Shown here: positions 1 to 6,550 of the stretch, piece by piece
Layout of the letters: each line of letters starts with the position of its first letter
Position numbering within the stretch: the stretch's first letter is position 1
Source: Bacillota bacterium
GTDB lineage: Bacteria; Bacillota; Bacilli; Alicyclobacillales; Alicyclobacillaceae
Length of the DNA: 12,252 nt
Assembly (NCBI GenBank): GCA_021820805.1
Contig: JAKADF010000046.1
Location: 1 to 12,252, forward strand
Direction of reading: 5' to 3'
Made by a program: the position numbers and the translations under genes
The notes under the pieces: model-generated
Database searches by the model: none
The model's input: the letters and a program-made list of their open reading frames with translations, nothing else
Told to the model about the DNA's origin: nothing

Positions 1-183
1 TGGGTAAGATTTTACGATGTTTCCGTTTGGAATGGACGCGAGACCGTCTTTATAATTTACGCTTGAATAGGCAACTCGAATGGTTACGTCACCTTTCGGT
101 AAATCAGAAAGAGAAAGATTTTTTACGCCCACCTGGATAACTTCATCTGTTTTATCTACAACAAATGCTTGGAATTGTTCCAT
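1..183 (-). CDS. YhdH/YhfP-type MDR quinone oxidoreductase, N-terminal part
   Basis: Reading the minus strand from an ATG at 183 gives 61 residues, cut by the window edge. The stretch SSVNYKDGLA (residues 40-49), followed by a glycine and a YP pair, is typical of the N-terminal GroES-like domain of the YhdH/YhfP branch of medium-chain dehydrogenases/reductases. These are NADPH-dependent, zinc-free cytosolic enzymes; characterised members reduce acryloyl-CoA or quinones. An AGGAG lies upstream at 196-200, but its 12-base spacing to the ATG is long. The cofactor-binding Rossmann domain would lie outside the window, so substrate cannot be judged. The family call is fairly safe; the exact reaction is inference. 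Confidence 0.75.
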   Translation of the reverse strand, partial: MEQFQAFVVDKTDEVIQVGVKNLSLSDLPKGDVTIRVAYSSVNYKDGLASIPNGNIVKSYP

Positions 184-228
184 TTAAACCGTCGGCTCCT
201 CTGGTCTGTTGCTTTGTCTATTCTTCAT

Positions 229-234
229 ATTATA
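229..234 (-). promoter_or_regulatory. Candidate -10 box for the oxidoreductase gene
   Basis: The minus strand reads a perfect TATAAT here, about 45 bases upstream of the ATG at 183. No good TTGACA-like box is found 16-18 bases further upstream, so the promoter is supported by the -10 element alone. Confidence 0.35.
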
Positions 235-385
235 CCGAATTTCGCTAAATCATCGATTTGTGTCGAATAACGAACAGATAAAGTATTATGGTAGGCAATA
301 CATAAAATCAAAGATAAGATTAAACCCGACCAAGGAAGAGACGGTTTGTTTGGTTATATGTAAGTTGCCTCGAGAAAGGAGAAAT

Positions 386-1066
386 ATGGTTCACGGAGAT
401 ATCATTAAGCTCATCATTTCAGCGTTGCTCGGTCTAACACTTGGCTTAGAGAGAGAAGTGAAGCGCAAACCGCTTGGGTTAAAGACTTGTTTGATTATTT
501 CAACAACCAGTTGCCTGCTTACTATTGTTGGAATCGACTCATCCCTTTACTACAACGATTTTGCGGGTGATTTACGGTCAGACCCTATGCGTGTTACCGC
601 TCAAATCGTAAGCGGTATAGGTTTTCTAGGTGCCGGAGTTATTTTGCGAAGAAATAATGAAGTAGTATCTGGTCTTACGACGGCGGCAATTGTCTGGGCG
701 TCAGCAGGCCTTGGCATTGCGGTAGGCGCGGGTTTTTATGTCGACGCAATTGTAGGTATGCTTATTCTTGTCTTAAGTGTGGAGGGAATTCCGTTTGTTT
801 TAAAACGCTTCGGCCCGAGAACGTTGCGCGAAAAGGAAATTGGAATAACGATTGTTTATCTGGCTGGTGTCTCACTTGATGATATTATCCGGCAAATTGA
901 TGTGGCAAAAGTAAAAATCAAAAAGATAAAAACGATGCAAGACGAGGCTAAAACCCGAGAAGCAAAGCTTATATGCGTTGTTGACAGGGTCGAGAAAACG
1001 ACGAACTTATTTGAAACTGTGGCATCTGTCTATGGAGTCATTGACGTGCATTTGGAGACACTCTAG
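386..1066 (+). CDS. MgtC/SapB family inner-membrane protein
   Basis: A 226-residue protein. Residues 1-135 form hydrophobic segments with the MgtC hallmarks: LGLTLGLERE near residues 15-24, and MRVTAQIVSGIGFLGAGVIL at 68-87 followed by GLTTAAIVWASAGLGIAVG. Residues about 145-226 are soluble and resemble the small ACT-like C-terminal domain of longer MgtC proteins. Family members act in the cytoplasmic membrane and are linked to growth at low magnesium and, in pathogens, to modulation of ATP synthase; the role here is not shown. The reading frame is open back to a TTG at 209, but ATG 386 is chosen because AAAGGAG ends four bases before it and the transmembrane fold starts right there. No terminator is visible before the next promoter at 1094. 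Family confident, function uncertain. Confidence 0.88.
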   Translation: MVHGDIIKLIISALLGLTLGLEREVKRKPLGLKTCLIISTTSCLLTIVGIDSSLYYNDFAGDLRSDPMRVTAQIVSGIGFLGAGVILRRNNEVVSGLTTAAIVWASAGLGIAVGAGFYVDAIVGMLILVLSVEGIPFVLKRFGPRTLREKEIGITIVYLAGVSLDDIIRQIDVAKVKIKKIKTMQDEAKTREAKLICVVDRVEKTTNLFETVASVYGVIDVHLETL

Positions 1067-1093
1067 CAATTCAAGTAAATACAGTTTCTTCCT

Positions 1094-1122
1094 TTGACAA
1101 GTTTAAGAGTTCACACTATTAT
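1094..1122 (+). promoter_or_regulatory. Sigma-A promoter of the ABC transporter operon
   Basis: TTGACA at 1094-1099 and TATTAT at 1117-1122 are separated by exactly 17 bases, giving a perfect -35 and a 5/6 -10. Transcription should start near 1129, about 20 bases before the riboswitch aptamer, as expected for S-box leaders. Confidence 0.85.
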
Positions 1123-1151
1123 ATAAAAATATGAATTAATTAAATAGAAAT

Positions 1152-1247
1152 CCTTATCAAGAGTGGCAGAGGGACAGGCCCAATGATGCCCGGCAACCGG
1201 TGATATATAATCGGTGCCAATTCCTGCGGTTTAACCGGAAGATAAGG
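1152..1247 (+). promoter_or_regulatory. SAM-I (S-box) riboswitch aptamer
   Basis: The leader carries the conserved S-box core: P1 pairs CTTATC (1153-1158) with GATAAG (1241-1246), AAGAG follows the 5' strand, then GAGGGAC, GGCCCAATGATGCCCGGCAACC-type core, the P3 arm, GGTGCCAATTCC, and the P4 arm GCGGTTTAACCG. SAM binding stabilises P1 in this family. The 3' strand of P1 runs into GGGGA (1246-1250), which can instead pair with TCCCC (1264-1268) in the 5' half of the following terminator. This is the usual OFF switch: high SAM gives termination, low SAM gives readthrough into the transporter genes. Confidence 0.95.
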
Positions 1248-1259
1248 GGATGGACGAAG

Positions 1260-1290
1260 AATCTCCCCGTTTCCGGGCGAGATTTTATTT
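1260..1290 (+). terminator. Riboswitch expression-platform terminator
   Basis: ATCTC-CCCG (1261-1269) pairs with CGGG-C-GAGAT (1274-1283), with one bulged C and a TTTC loop, and is followed by a T-rich tract. The competing antiterminator uses GGGGA at 1246-1250 with TCCCC at 1264-1268. Together with the aptamer this forms a complete transcriptional attenuator. Confidence 0.85.
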
Positions 1291-1309
1291 ATTATATGGG
1301 GGTTACATT

Positions 1310-2107
1310 GTGAAAAAGAAACTAATTATGCTCGCAGCTTGCGGGATTACTGCACTTAGTTTAGCAGGTTGTGGAGCGGGCACGGGGTCAAGTTCCAATT
1401 CGTCTGCGGCGGCAGCGTCTGGCGCGAGTGCCGGCAAAACAATTGCGGTTGCGACAATCAACGATTATCCACCTTTTGAATACGTGAAAAACGGCCAATT
1501 GACTGGTTTCGATATTCAACTTTTGCAAGATGCGGCGAAAGCTGAAAACCTAAATGTAAACTGGAAGGTCATGAAGTTTGACGGAATTATTCCGGCTCTT
1601 CAAGCAAATCAAGTCGATGCGGCGATTTCTGCTATCACGATTCGACCAGACAGGGCACAAGTTGTAAACTTTGCTTCCCCGTACTTTGATGCAGGATTAT
1701 CTTTGGTTGTTAAGAAGGGAAGCCCAATTAAGTCAATATCCGACTTAAAGGGTAAAACCATTACTGCAAAGCAAGGCACAACCGGTCTTGCAGAAGCGCA
1801 AAAACTGGCTAAACAATACGGTGCAAAGGTGTCTATTGTTCAAGATGATGCTTCTTTATATCTCGCAGTTGAATCCGGACAAGCAGATGCAATGATTGAA
1901 GATTATCCAGGTGTTGCTTACAAAATTAAGACAGACGGAGGCAATTCGAAGATCCAGATTGTTGGAGACCGTTTGACGACAGAACAATACGGTATCGCGG
2001 TAACTAAGAAAAATACCACACTTTTAAATGAAATTAACGATGGTTTAAAGAAATTGAAGAGTGACGGTGAATACGCAAAGCTGCATAGTGAGTATTTTGG
2101 TTCTTAA
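1310..2107 (+). CDS. Amino-acid ABC transporter substrate-binding lipoprotein
   Basis: A 265-residue extracytoplasmic binding protein. Residues 1-21 are a lipoprotein signal peptide (KKK, hydrophobic core, lipobox LAGC with Cys21), followed by a Ser/Ala/Gly linker to about residue 42. The rest is a type-2 periplasmic binding fold of the polar amino-acid family: NDYPPFEYVKNGQLTGFDIQ (51-70) and AISAITIRPDR...NFASPYF, the strand holding the carboxylate-binding arginine. GTG 1310 is preferred over the in-frame ATG at 1250, because that ATG lies inside the riboswitch antiterminator and only GTG 1310 puts a signal peptide at the N-terminus; GGGGG at 1298-1302 can serve as ribosome binding site. 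The SAM riboswitch suggests methionine, cystine or a related sulfur compound, but the sequence alone does not fix the ligand. Confidence 0.9.
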   Translation: MKKKLIMLAACGITALSLAGCGAGTGSSSNSSAAAASGASAGKTIAVATINDYPPFEYVKNGQLTGFDIQLLQDAAKAENLNVNWKVMKFDGIIPALQANQVDAAISAITIRPDRAQVVNFASPYFDAGLSLVVKKGSPIKSISDLKGKTITAKQGTTGLAEAQKLAKQYGAKVSIVQDDASLYLAVESGQADAMIEDYPGVAYKIKTDGGNSKIQIVGDRLTTEQYGIAVTKKNTTLLNEINDGLKKLKSDGEYAKLHSEYFGS

Positions 2108-2112
2108 TCTGT

Positions 2113-2137
2113 GGGAGCCTTGTGCTCCCTTTTTTTT
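2113..2137 (+). terminator. Intra-operon terminator after the binding-protein gene
   Basis: GGGAGC (2113-2118) pairs perfectly with GCTCCC (2124-2129) across a five-base loop, followed by eight Ts (2130-2137). It sits between the binding-protein stop and the permease ribosome binding site, so only part of the transcripts should reach the permease and ATPase genes. This would give an excess of binding protein over membrane complex. Confidence 0.85.
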
Positions 2138-2148
2138 GAGGTGAAAGC

Positions 2149-2802
2149 GTGAGCAACTGGAACGTGATTCAACAAGCGCTGCCTGCACTTACAATAGGTG
2201 CGGTGTTAACGATAAAAATTTCCGTCATTTCTTTATTTATTGCTTTTTTTATTGGGCTTTTTGCTGGGTTAATGCGTATTTCCAGAAGTCGGATCCTCCG
2301 GCTCATTGCGACGATATATATTGATCTCATTCGGGGAACTCCGCTGCTTATTCAAATCTTATTCATCTACTTCGGTCTTCCTGAAGTTCTTGGCATTAAA
2401 TTGTCTGCACTTACGGCCGGTATCATTGCTATTAGTATCAATGCAGGGGCTTATTTAGTTGAGATATTTAGAGCGGGGATTCAATCCATACCGAAAGGCC
2501 AAATGGAAGCGGGAAGGTCCTTAGGTTTCACGCACGGGCAAACAATGCGGCTCATCATCTTACCGCAGGCCATTCGCAGAATGGTTCCTGCAATTGTTAA
2601 CCAATTCATTATCAGCTTGAAAGACACATCACTCCTGTCTGTAATTGGTGTAGCTGAACTGACACTTCAAGGGCAAACGATTTACTCGATGAACTTTAAA
2701 GCATTTCAAATTTTGTCAACAGTTGCGGTGTTTTACCTCGTCATTATCTATGCTTTGACTCTTGTGATGCGGGTTGTGGAAAGAAGGTTTGTACTCACAT
2801 GA
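2149..2802 (+). CDS. Polar amino-acid ABC transporter permease
   Basis: A 217-residue integral membrane protein of the HisMQ/GlnP type, with about five hydrophobic spans. [13 protein letters not shown] (59-71) is a family hallmark, and the EAA coupling loop lies at about 120-150 ([20 protein letters not shown], then [13 protein letters not shown]), which contacts the ATPase. The GTG start is set by GAGGTG at 2138-2143, five bases upstream and directly abutting the T-tract of the preceding terminator. The stop overlaps the ATPase start (ATGA), so the two are probably translationally coupled. With only one permease gene, the channel should be a homodimer. Substrate is inferred from the riboswitch (sulfur amino acid). 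Confidence 0.92.
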   Translation: MSNWNVIQQALPALTIGAVLTIKISVISLFIAFFIGLFAGLMRISRSRILRLIATIYIDLIRGTPLLIQILFIYFGLPEVLGIKLSALTAGIIAISINAGAYLVEIFRAGIQSIPKGQMEAGRSLGFTHGQTMRLIILPQAIRRMVPAIVNQFIISLKDTSLLSVIGVAELTLQGQTIYSMNFKAFQILSTVAVFYLVIIYALTLVMRVVERRFVLT

Positions 2803-3521
2803 TTGAAGTTAAGAATCTCTCTAAGTCATTTCAAAAAAACGAGGTCCTTCACGATATATCTTTTACTATCGAGCCCCGTGAGGTGGTATGTGTAATTGGC
2901 CCATCAGGTTCTGGCAAGAGTACACTCCTGCGCTGCCTCAATTTGCTCGAGGAACCGTCTGTTGGCGAAATTCGATTTGTTGGGCAAAACATCCTTGACA
3001 AAGGTCATGATATCAATCAGTTGCGGCAAAAGATGGGGATGGTGTTTCAGCACTTTAACTTATTCCCCCATAAGACTGTTATAGGAAACATTACAATGGC
3101 TCCAATAAAATTAAAGGGAAAATCAAAACAGGAGGCTGTAACGCTTGCCTCTGAATTGCTTCAAAAAGTTGGACTTTCCGACAAGGCGGATGCTTATCCT
3201 GGCAATTTGTCCGGAGGGCAGAAACAACGCGTAGCAATCGCAAGAGCTCTTGCAATGGAACCTCATGTCATGTTATTCGATGAGCCTACATCGGCACTTG
3301 ACCCAGAGCTTGTAGGAGAAGTCTTAAGTGTTATGCGGAATCTTGCAGAAGAGGGCATGACCATGATTATTGTGACCCATGAAATGGGGTTTGCGCGTGA
3401 AGTTTCAAACCGCGTTATTTTTATGGCGGACGGCGCAATTGTTGAGGAAGGGACTCCCGACGAAATATTCCAGAAACCCAAAAATGAACGTACAAAGGCG
3501 TTTTTATCAAAGATGCTCTAA
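2799..3521 (+). CDS. Polar amino-acid ABC transporter ATP-binding protein
   Basis: A 240-residue ATPase of normal family length, with every ABC motif in place: Walker [10 protein letters not shown] (34-42), Q-loop Gln84 in [10 protein letters not shown], signature LSGGQ (137-141), Walker B VMLFDE (157-162), D-loop SALD and switch His194 in VTHEM. It closely resembles GlnQ/HisP/TcyC-type proteins. The start overlaps the permease stop by four bases. It is the last gene of the operon, and a terminator follows within 100 bases. The family assignment is very safe; the imported amino acid is not determined by this subunit. Confidence 0.95.
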   Translation: MIEVKNLSKSFQKNEVLHDISFTIEPREVVCVIGPSGSGKSTLLRCLNLLEEPSVGEIRFVGQNILDKGHDINQLRQKMGMVFQHFNLFPHKTVIGNITMAPIKLKGKSKQEAVTLASELLQKVGLSDKADAYPGNLSGGQKQRVAIARALAMEPHVMLFDEPTSALDPELVGEVLSVMRNLAEEGMTMIIVTHEMGFAREVSNRVIFMADGAIVEEGTPDEIFQKPKNERTKAFLSKML

Positions 3522-3583
3522 TATGGATAGAACCTTTAGTGTCAATGAACAGAATAAGATTCGGTGATGCATGCAGGCAAAGA

Positions 3584-3617
3584 AAAAACAGAGTATATAT
3601 TAGTCTGCTCTGTTTTT
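3584..3617. terminator. Bidirectional terminator
   Basis: AAAAACAGAG (3584-3593) pairs perfectly with CTCTGTTTTT (3608-3617) around a 14-base loop. Read on the plus strand it ends the ABC operon with a T-run; read on the minus strand it also has a T-run (3588-3583) and would end the small gene whose TAA stop (3602-3600) lies in the loop. Confidence 0.8.
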
Positions 3618-3821
3618 GCTGCCATTTGGTTTGGGTGATTTTTCTTTTAGGCGCTGTTCACGAGAATCGAATGGAAAATCTCCATATGGAAAAACACCTG
3701 ATGGTAAAACTCTAAAAACTGTCTTCATTATTTTCACGCTTGAATTTACAGGCAACAAGTTGTGGCATTTAGGACACCACACGAATGGGCTTTTTTCCGG
3801 GCTTGACCGATAATCTTGCAT
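3600..3821 (-). CDS. Small hypothetical protein with one CPxC zinc-knuckle-like motif
   Basis: Not recognised. The frame gives 73 residues from ATG 3821 (75 from ATG 3827; it is open upstream to ATG 3872 and TTG 3878). It carries WCPKCHNLLPVNSS near residues 15-28, a single Cys-Pro-x-Cys knuckle with a nearby His. An aromatic and proline-rich stretch follows (VLPSGVFPYGDFPFDSREQR), then a basic tail. Only one cysteine pair is present, so a zinc site would need the His, another residue, or a dimer. Support for a real gene is the CPxC motif, an extended -10 about 57 bases upstream and a bidirectional hairpin covering its stop. The ribosome binding site is weak (GAG about ten bases before ATG 3821), so the start is uncertain. 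An overlapping plus-strand frame at 3616-3813 has no such support. Confidence 0.5.
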   Translation of the reverse strand: MQDYRSSPEKSPFVWCPKCHNLLPVNSSVKIMKTVFRVLPSGVFPYGDFPFDSREQRLKEKSPKPNGSKNRAD

Positions 3822-3877
3822 ACACATCAGCTCAATTTTCCATGTTAGATAGGGAGATTTTAAAAGACACATGTGCA

Positions 3878-3886
3878 ATCATACCA
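3878..3886 (-). promoter_or_regulatory. Extended -10 promoter for the small CPxC gene
   Basis: The minus strand reads TGGTATGAT, a TGn extension plus a 5/6 -10 box. Transcription would start near 3871, leaving a leader of about 45-50 bases before the chosen start. The -35 hexamer is poor, which is acceptable for an extended -10 promoter. Confidence 0.45.
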
Positions 3887-3903
3887 TAATATATTCAAAC
3901 GGA

Positions 3904-3920
3904 TTGTCGAATTTTGTCGA
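3904..3920 (-). repeat. Tandem TCGACAA direct repeat upstream of the extended -10
   Basis: TTGTCGA occurs at 3904-3910 and 3914-3920 on the plus strand (TCGACAA on the minus strand), spaced ten bases, one helical turn. The pair lies in and just upstream of the -35 region of the extended -10 promoter, so it could be a regulator site. Chance is possible given the short unit. Confidence 0.35.
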
Positions 3921-4003
3921 GGATTGAATAATTTATTAAATTTCGCCATGCTTGCACTCATGCGCTTTGTGGTCAGCATGCCAAAAAATACGAGGGGGGG
4001 AGA

Positions 4004-4029
4004 GGCCCAGTACTGAGTGTAACTAGGCC
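4004..4029. other. Stable intergenic hairpin
   Basis: GGCCCAGT (4004-4011) pairs with ACTAGGCC (4022-4029), eight pairs with one wobble and a ten-base loop. It lies 12 bases beyond the stop of the small membrane-protein gene. On the minus strand it is followed by a C-run, not a T-run, so it is not a classical terminator; it may protect the 3' end of the small-gene mRNA. Confidence 0.5.
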
Positions 4030-4041
4030 GTCATTTTATAA

Positions 4042-4155
4042 TCATGTTTGGATAGCATTGATTTTAGCTTCAAGTTTGTGTGTCATCTGCTTAAACTTTA
4101 GGTTAAGTGCAATTGAGGCCACAGCAAACGTAAAAGAAGTAAGCAAGAGTGTCAT
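4042..4155 (-). CDS. Small single-span membrane peptide, 37 residues
   Basis: Not recognised. It has a hydrophobic N-terminal segment at residues 2-18 (LLLTSFTFAVASIALNL), enough for one membrane span, then a basic amphipathic tail with alternating Lys and hydrophobic residues (KFKQMTHKLEAKINAIQ), likely helical. Translation should be strong: AAGGAGGT at 4171-4164 stands eight bases before ATG 4155, ideal spacing. An in-frame ATG at 4161 is too close to that site. The frame is open back to 4239, but no other signal supports a longer product. The gene stands alone on the minus strand, between the UbiB-type gene upstream and the CPxC gene downstream. It could be a membrane-complex accessory peptide or a toxin-like peptide; no family assignment is made. 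Confidence 0.55.
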   Translation of the reverse strand: MTLLLTSFTFAVASIALNLKFKQMTHKLEAKINAIQT

Positions 4156-4163
4156 CAACATGC

Positions 4164-4171
4164 ACCTCCTT
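4164..4171 (-). promoter_or_regulatory. Near-perfect Shine-Dalgarno for the 37-residue peptide
   Basis: AAGGAGGT on the minus strand, eight bases from ATG 4155. It is the strongest ribosome binding site in the window and decides the start of this very short gene. Confidence 0.7.
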
Positions 4172-4323
4172 GTAATGGATTTACTATCAGCCCCGCCTGC
4201 GCCAATAGTAATGGCAGTCACCAGTACCGCCCTTCCCAATTACAAGTCTACAGAAGAAACATCAAAATTACGTCGAAATTGCATTAATAATATGTTAAGG
4301 TTTGGTAAATCTCCACACAAAAT

Positions 4324-6012
4324 TTACATCCTTCCTGAACGGAAGATGGACCAGATTAAAAATACTACCATCAGTGCGCTCATAATCATGCCAAATTCCA
4401 TAAGCGGAACGCGCCATATGGAGAGAGTAGGCCTTATTGCAGAAGCTATCATAACGCCTGCCATGAAAATGCTAAGTGCAAGCACAACAACACTAAATGT
4501 CATCCTGTTGCTTGTGCGGTCAAGTTTGTTCAGAAAGCCTTGGATTTCTGGAATTGTGAGCTCAGCCTTCATCTTTTCACGACGGAAATCTTGCATAAGC
4601 TGCCGTATTTGTCTTGGTAAATCGTTTGCTAGATCAGCTAAATCTAATACAGATCCGAATACATTTTTTGTTACCGTTCGCGGTTTGAATTGATTCTTTA
4701 ATAGCTTTCTTCCGAATGGTAATGCGACATCCATGATACGAAACTCAGGATCTAGTTTTGTCACAACCCCTTCAATTGTCAGCAGTGTTTTACCAACAAG
4801 AGATAAATCAGCAGGGATTTTAATACGGTGTTTGTATGCGACTGTAAAGATGTCTGAGACGGACTCTCCAAGATTTACTTGACTTAAAGGAATGTCATAG
4901 TACTTGTCACGAAGCAAATCAATGTCCCGATGGAGATCGTCGTTGTTAATATCATCCGGGACTACACCCATCCTGAATAATGCTCGAATTATAAGATCAG
5001 TGTTTCTTCTAATAAGTCCGATAATGAGGCCGGCAAGGTGACCCTTCATTTCAGGCGTTAAACGCCCGACCATCCCAAAGTCCATAAACAGAATAATGTT
5101 CCCGGGGAGGGCTGCAAGGTTGCCTGGATGCGGATCCGCATGGAAAAACCCATGAATAAGAATCTGAGTAAACACAGCCTTGGACGCCCTTGCAGCAAGA
5201 ATTTTTCGATTGTATCCGCCTGATTCGAGTGCTTTATATTCATTTAGTTTTATTCCTTTTGCATACTCCATGACGAGTATCTTAGGTGTGGTGAAGTCCC
5301 AGTTAATCTTCGGTATATAGACCGTTTCTACTTGAACAAACATTTTGCCGATACGTTCAGCGTTTTGTCCCTCAGAGGTGAAGTTGAGTTCATTTAAAAG
5401 CGTTGTGCGAAATTCGTCTACAACAGAACTTAACTCATAGTGTTCTGCCCATTCGAAACGCTTCTCTGCGAGTCGAGCCATATCAGCAAGGATTTCAAAG
5501 TCAATCTCGATGTTCCGTCGAATCTCTGGCCTCTGCACTTTAACTGCCACAATTTCGCCAGAACAAAGCACTGCCCTGTGTACCTGGCCGATAGAAGCAG
5601 ATCCGATTGGGATTTCATCGAATGTCTCAAATATATCTTCCAATTCGGCTCCAAGTTCAGACTCTATAATTTCACGCACCGAATGATAGGCAAGAGGCGG
5701 GACATCGTCTTGGAGCCTTGTTAGTTGCTCTGTTAGCTCAGCCGGCAACAAATCTGTACGAAGGCTGGCGATTTGGCCGATTTTAACGAATGTTGGGCCA
5801 AGTTGTTCAAGTGTTATTCGCATGCGCTCGAACGTCGTCAGCGTTTCTTTTTTCTCGGTGTCACTCCATAGCCGTTTTGGAAGGGTGAGCAGACGCGTAA
5901 GTCCGATTTCATCAATAAACCACCCGAACCCATTCCGGATGAGAATGTGTGCAACTGTCTTGTACCTTCCAAGGTGGCGTACGCGCTTACCGAGAATGAT
6001 TTTCCCATTCAT
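4324..6012 (-). CDS. UbiB/AarF (ABC1/ADCK) kinase-like membrane protein
   Basis: A 562-residue atypical kinase-like protein. Family hallmarks: KIGQ (77-80, the KxGQ motif) followed by SLRTDLLP, the loop PIGSASIGQVHRA (135-147) that replaces the usual glycine-rich loop, Lys158 in VAVKVQRP, the ELNF...N segment near 208-217, HADPHPGN (291-298) and DFG (311-313). The C-terminus has two predicted membrane spans at about 505-527 and 537-558. UbiB/ADCK proteins support isoprenoid-quinone biosynthesis or lipid handling in the membrane, through ATPase-type activity rather than proven protein phosphorylation; in a Gram-positive the relevant quinone would be menaquinone (inference). The start overlaps the stop of the upstream phasin-family gene by four bases, so the two are translationally coupled. 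No T-tailed terminator is evident after the stop. Confidence 0.93.
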   Translation of the reverse strand: MNGKIILGKRVRHLGRYKTVAHILIRNGFGWFIDEIGLTRLLTLPKRLWSDTEKKETLTTFERMRITLEQLGPTFVKIGQIASLRTDLLPAELTEQLTRLQDDVPPLAYHSVREIIESELGAELEDIFETFDEIPIGSASIGQVHRAVLCSGEIVAVKVQRPEIRRNIEIDFEILADMARLAEKRFEWAEHYELSSVVDEFRTTLLNELNFTSEGQNAERIGKMFVQVETVYIPKINWDFTTPKILVMEYAKGIKLNEYKALESGGYNRKILAARASKAVFTQILIHGFFHADPHPGNLAALPGNIILFMDFGMVGRLTPEMKGHLAGLIIGLIRRNTDLIIRALFRMGVVPDDINNDDLHRDIDLLRDKYYDIPLSQVNLGESVSDIFTVAYKHRIKIPADLSLVGKTLLTIEGVVTKLDPEFRIMDVALPFGRKLLKNQFKPRTVTKNVFGSVLDLADLANDLPRQIRQLMQDFRREKMKAELTIPEIQGFLNKLDRTSNRMTFSVVVLALSIFMAGVMIASAIRPTLSIWRVPLMEFGMIMSALMVVFLIWSIFRSGRM

Positions 6013-6458
6013 TCGGTTGAAAATTCTTCCCCTGTATTAGGCTGTGTATGTTCGCCGTCCTTTGCCCTTGCCTCAGAACCATTGTCTAGTACAGCATCTG
6101 CCTTTAGTTCTGTCTCGTGCGAAATCTCCAGTTTCTCTTCCAGTTCTGCGATTCGTTGCCTTAGTCCTTTGATTTCTCCCTGCAGTACATCCACCTGATT
6201 TTCTTCTTTGTCTTCGCGGAAGATGCCGAATTTCACCAAGCTTCTTTTTACTTGGTCTTGTACCATGCGCTGCAGTTCAGCCCGTTCTTGCTCGCCCTGT
6301 GCGACAAGACGCTCAACAAGCCGTTTCGACTCTGATGCGTTCAAATGCTCAGATTCCGTCCATTCTCGGACCTTTTCTTCTATTTTTTCACGACTGACAG
6401 CAACAACGCCAAATCCAAAATTGGTGACCTTTTTAAAGAAGTCCTCCAAGTTTTTCAT
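6009..6458 (-). CDS. Phasin-family / PHA granule-associated-like coiled-coil protein
   Basis: A 149-residue hydrophilic, highly charged protein. Residues 1-80 resemble the phasin-type helix found in many bacteria without a known granule role (FFKKVTNFGFGVVAVSREKIEEKVREW...ASESKRLVERLVAQGEQERAEL). Residues 85-112 are a heptad coiled coil (VDVLQGEIKGLRQRIAELEEKL), and the tail is acidic and probably disordered. The gene sits directly upstream of the UbiB-type gene with a four-base overlap, so it may be a partner or adaptor of that protein rather than a storage-granule coat; no PHA synthase is visible in the window. AGGGG touches ATG 6458 with no spacer, so TTG at codon 4, nine bases from it, is a plausible alternative start. 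Confidence 0.75.
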   Translation of the reverse strand: MKNLEDFFKKVTNFGFGVVAVSREKIEEKVREWTESEHLNASESKRLVERLVAQGEQERAELQRMVQDQVKRSLVKFGIFREDKEENQVDVLQGEIKGLRQRIAELEEKLEISHETELKADAVLDNGSEARAKDGEHTQPNTGEEFSTE

Positions 6459-6488
6459 CCCCTAGTCTGTGAAATCAAGTTTAATTAA

Positions 6489-6494
6489 AGTATA
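6489..6494 (-). promoter_or_regulatory. Candidate -10 for the phasin-ubiB operon
   Basis: The minus strand reads TATACT (5/6 of a -10) about 30 bases before ATG 6458. The region 17 bases upstream has no good -35 but holds nested inverted repeats, GGAA-TTT-TTCC at 6504-6514 and TTCCGGAA at 6511-6518, which could be a regulator site. Confidence 0.3.
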
Positions 6495-6550
6495 ACCAAT
6501 GTTGGAATTTTTCCGGAACCCTAAGTGTTATTTTTCTGAAACAAAAAACA

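Noticed and set aside
209..385. Upstream extension of the MgtC-type protein to a TTG at 209
   Set aside because: The added 59 residues do not look like MgtC sequence and overlap the promoter region of the divergent gene; a good ribosome binding site marks ATG 386.
1250..1309. ATG at 1250 as start of the binding protein
   Set aside because: It lies inside the riboswitch expression platform and would put a charged 20-residue segment before an otherwise normal lipoprotein signal peptide.
3616..3813. Plus-strand open frame opposite the CPxC gene
   Set aside because: It begins within the ABC operon's terminator and lacks motif or ribosome binding site support.
4305..4327. GTAAAT/ATTTAC inverted repeat at the UbiB stop as a terminator
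   Set aside because: It is a six-pair A/T-rich stem with an 11-base loop and no T-run, too weak to call.
4058..4693. Plus-strand open frame of 211 codons
   Set aside because: It is antisense to the 37-residue peptide and the UbiB C-terminus, with low-complexity composition, no ribosome binding site and no recognisable domain.
6208..6465. Plus-strand Ser/Cys/Arg-rich frame opposite the phasin-family gene
   Set aside because: It is a shadow frame of a charged coiled-coil gene, with no initiation signals.
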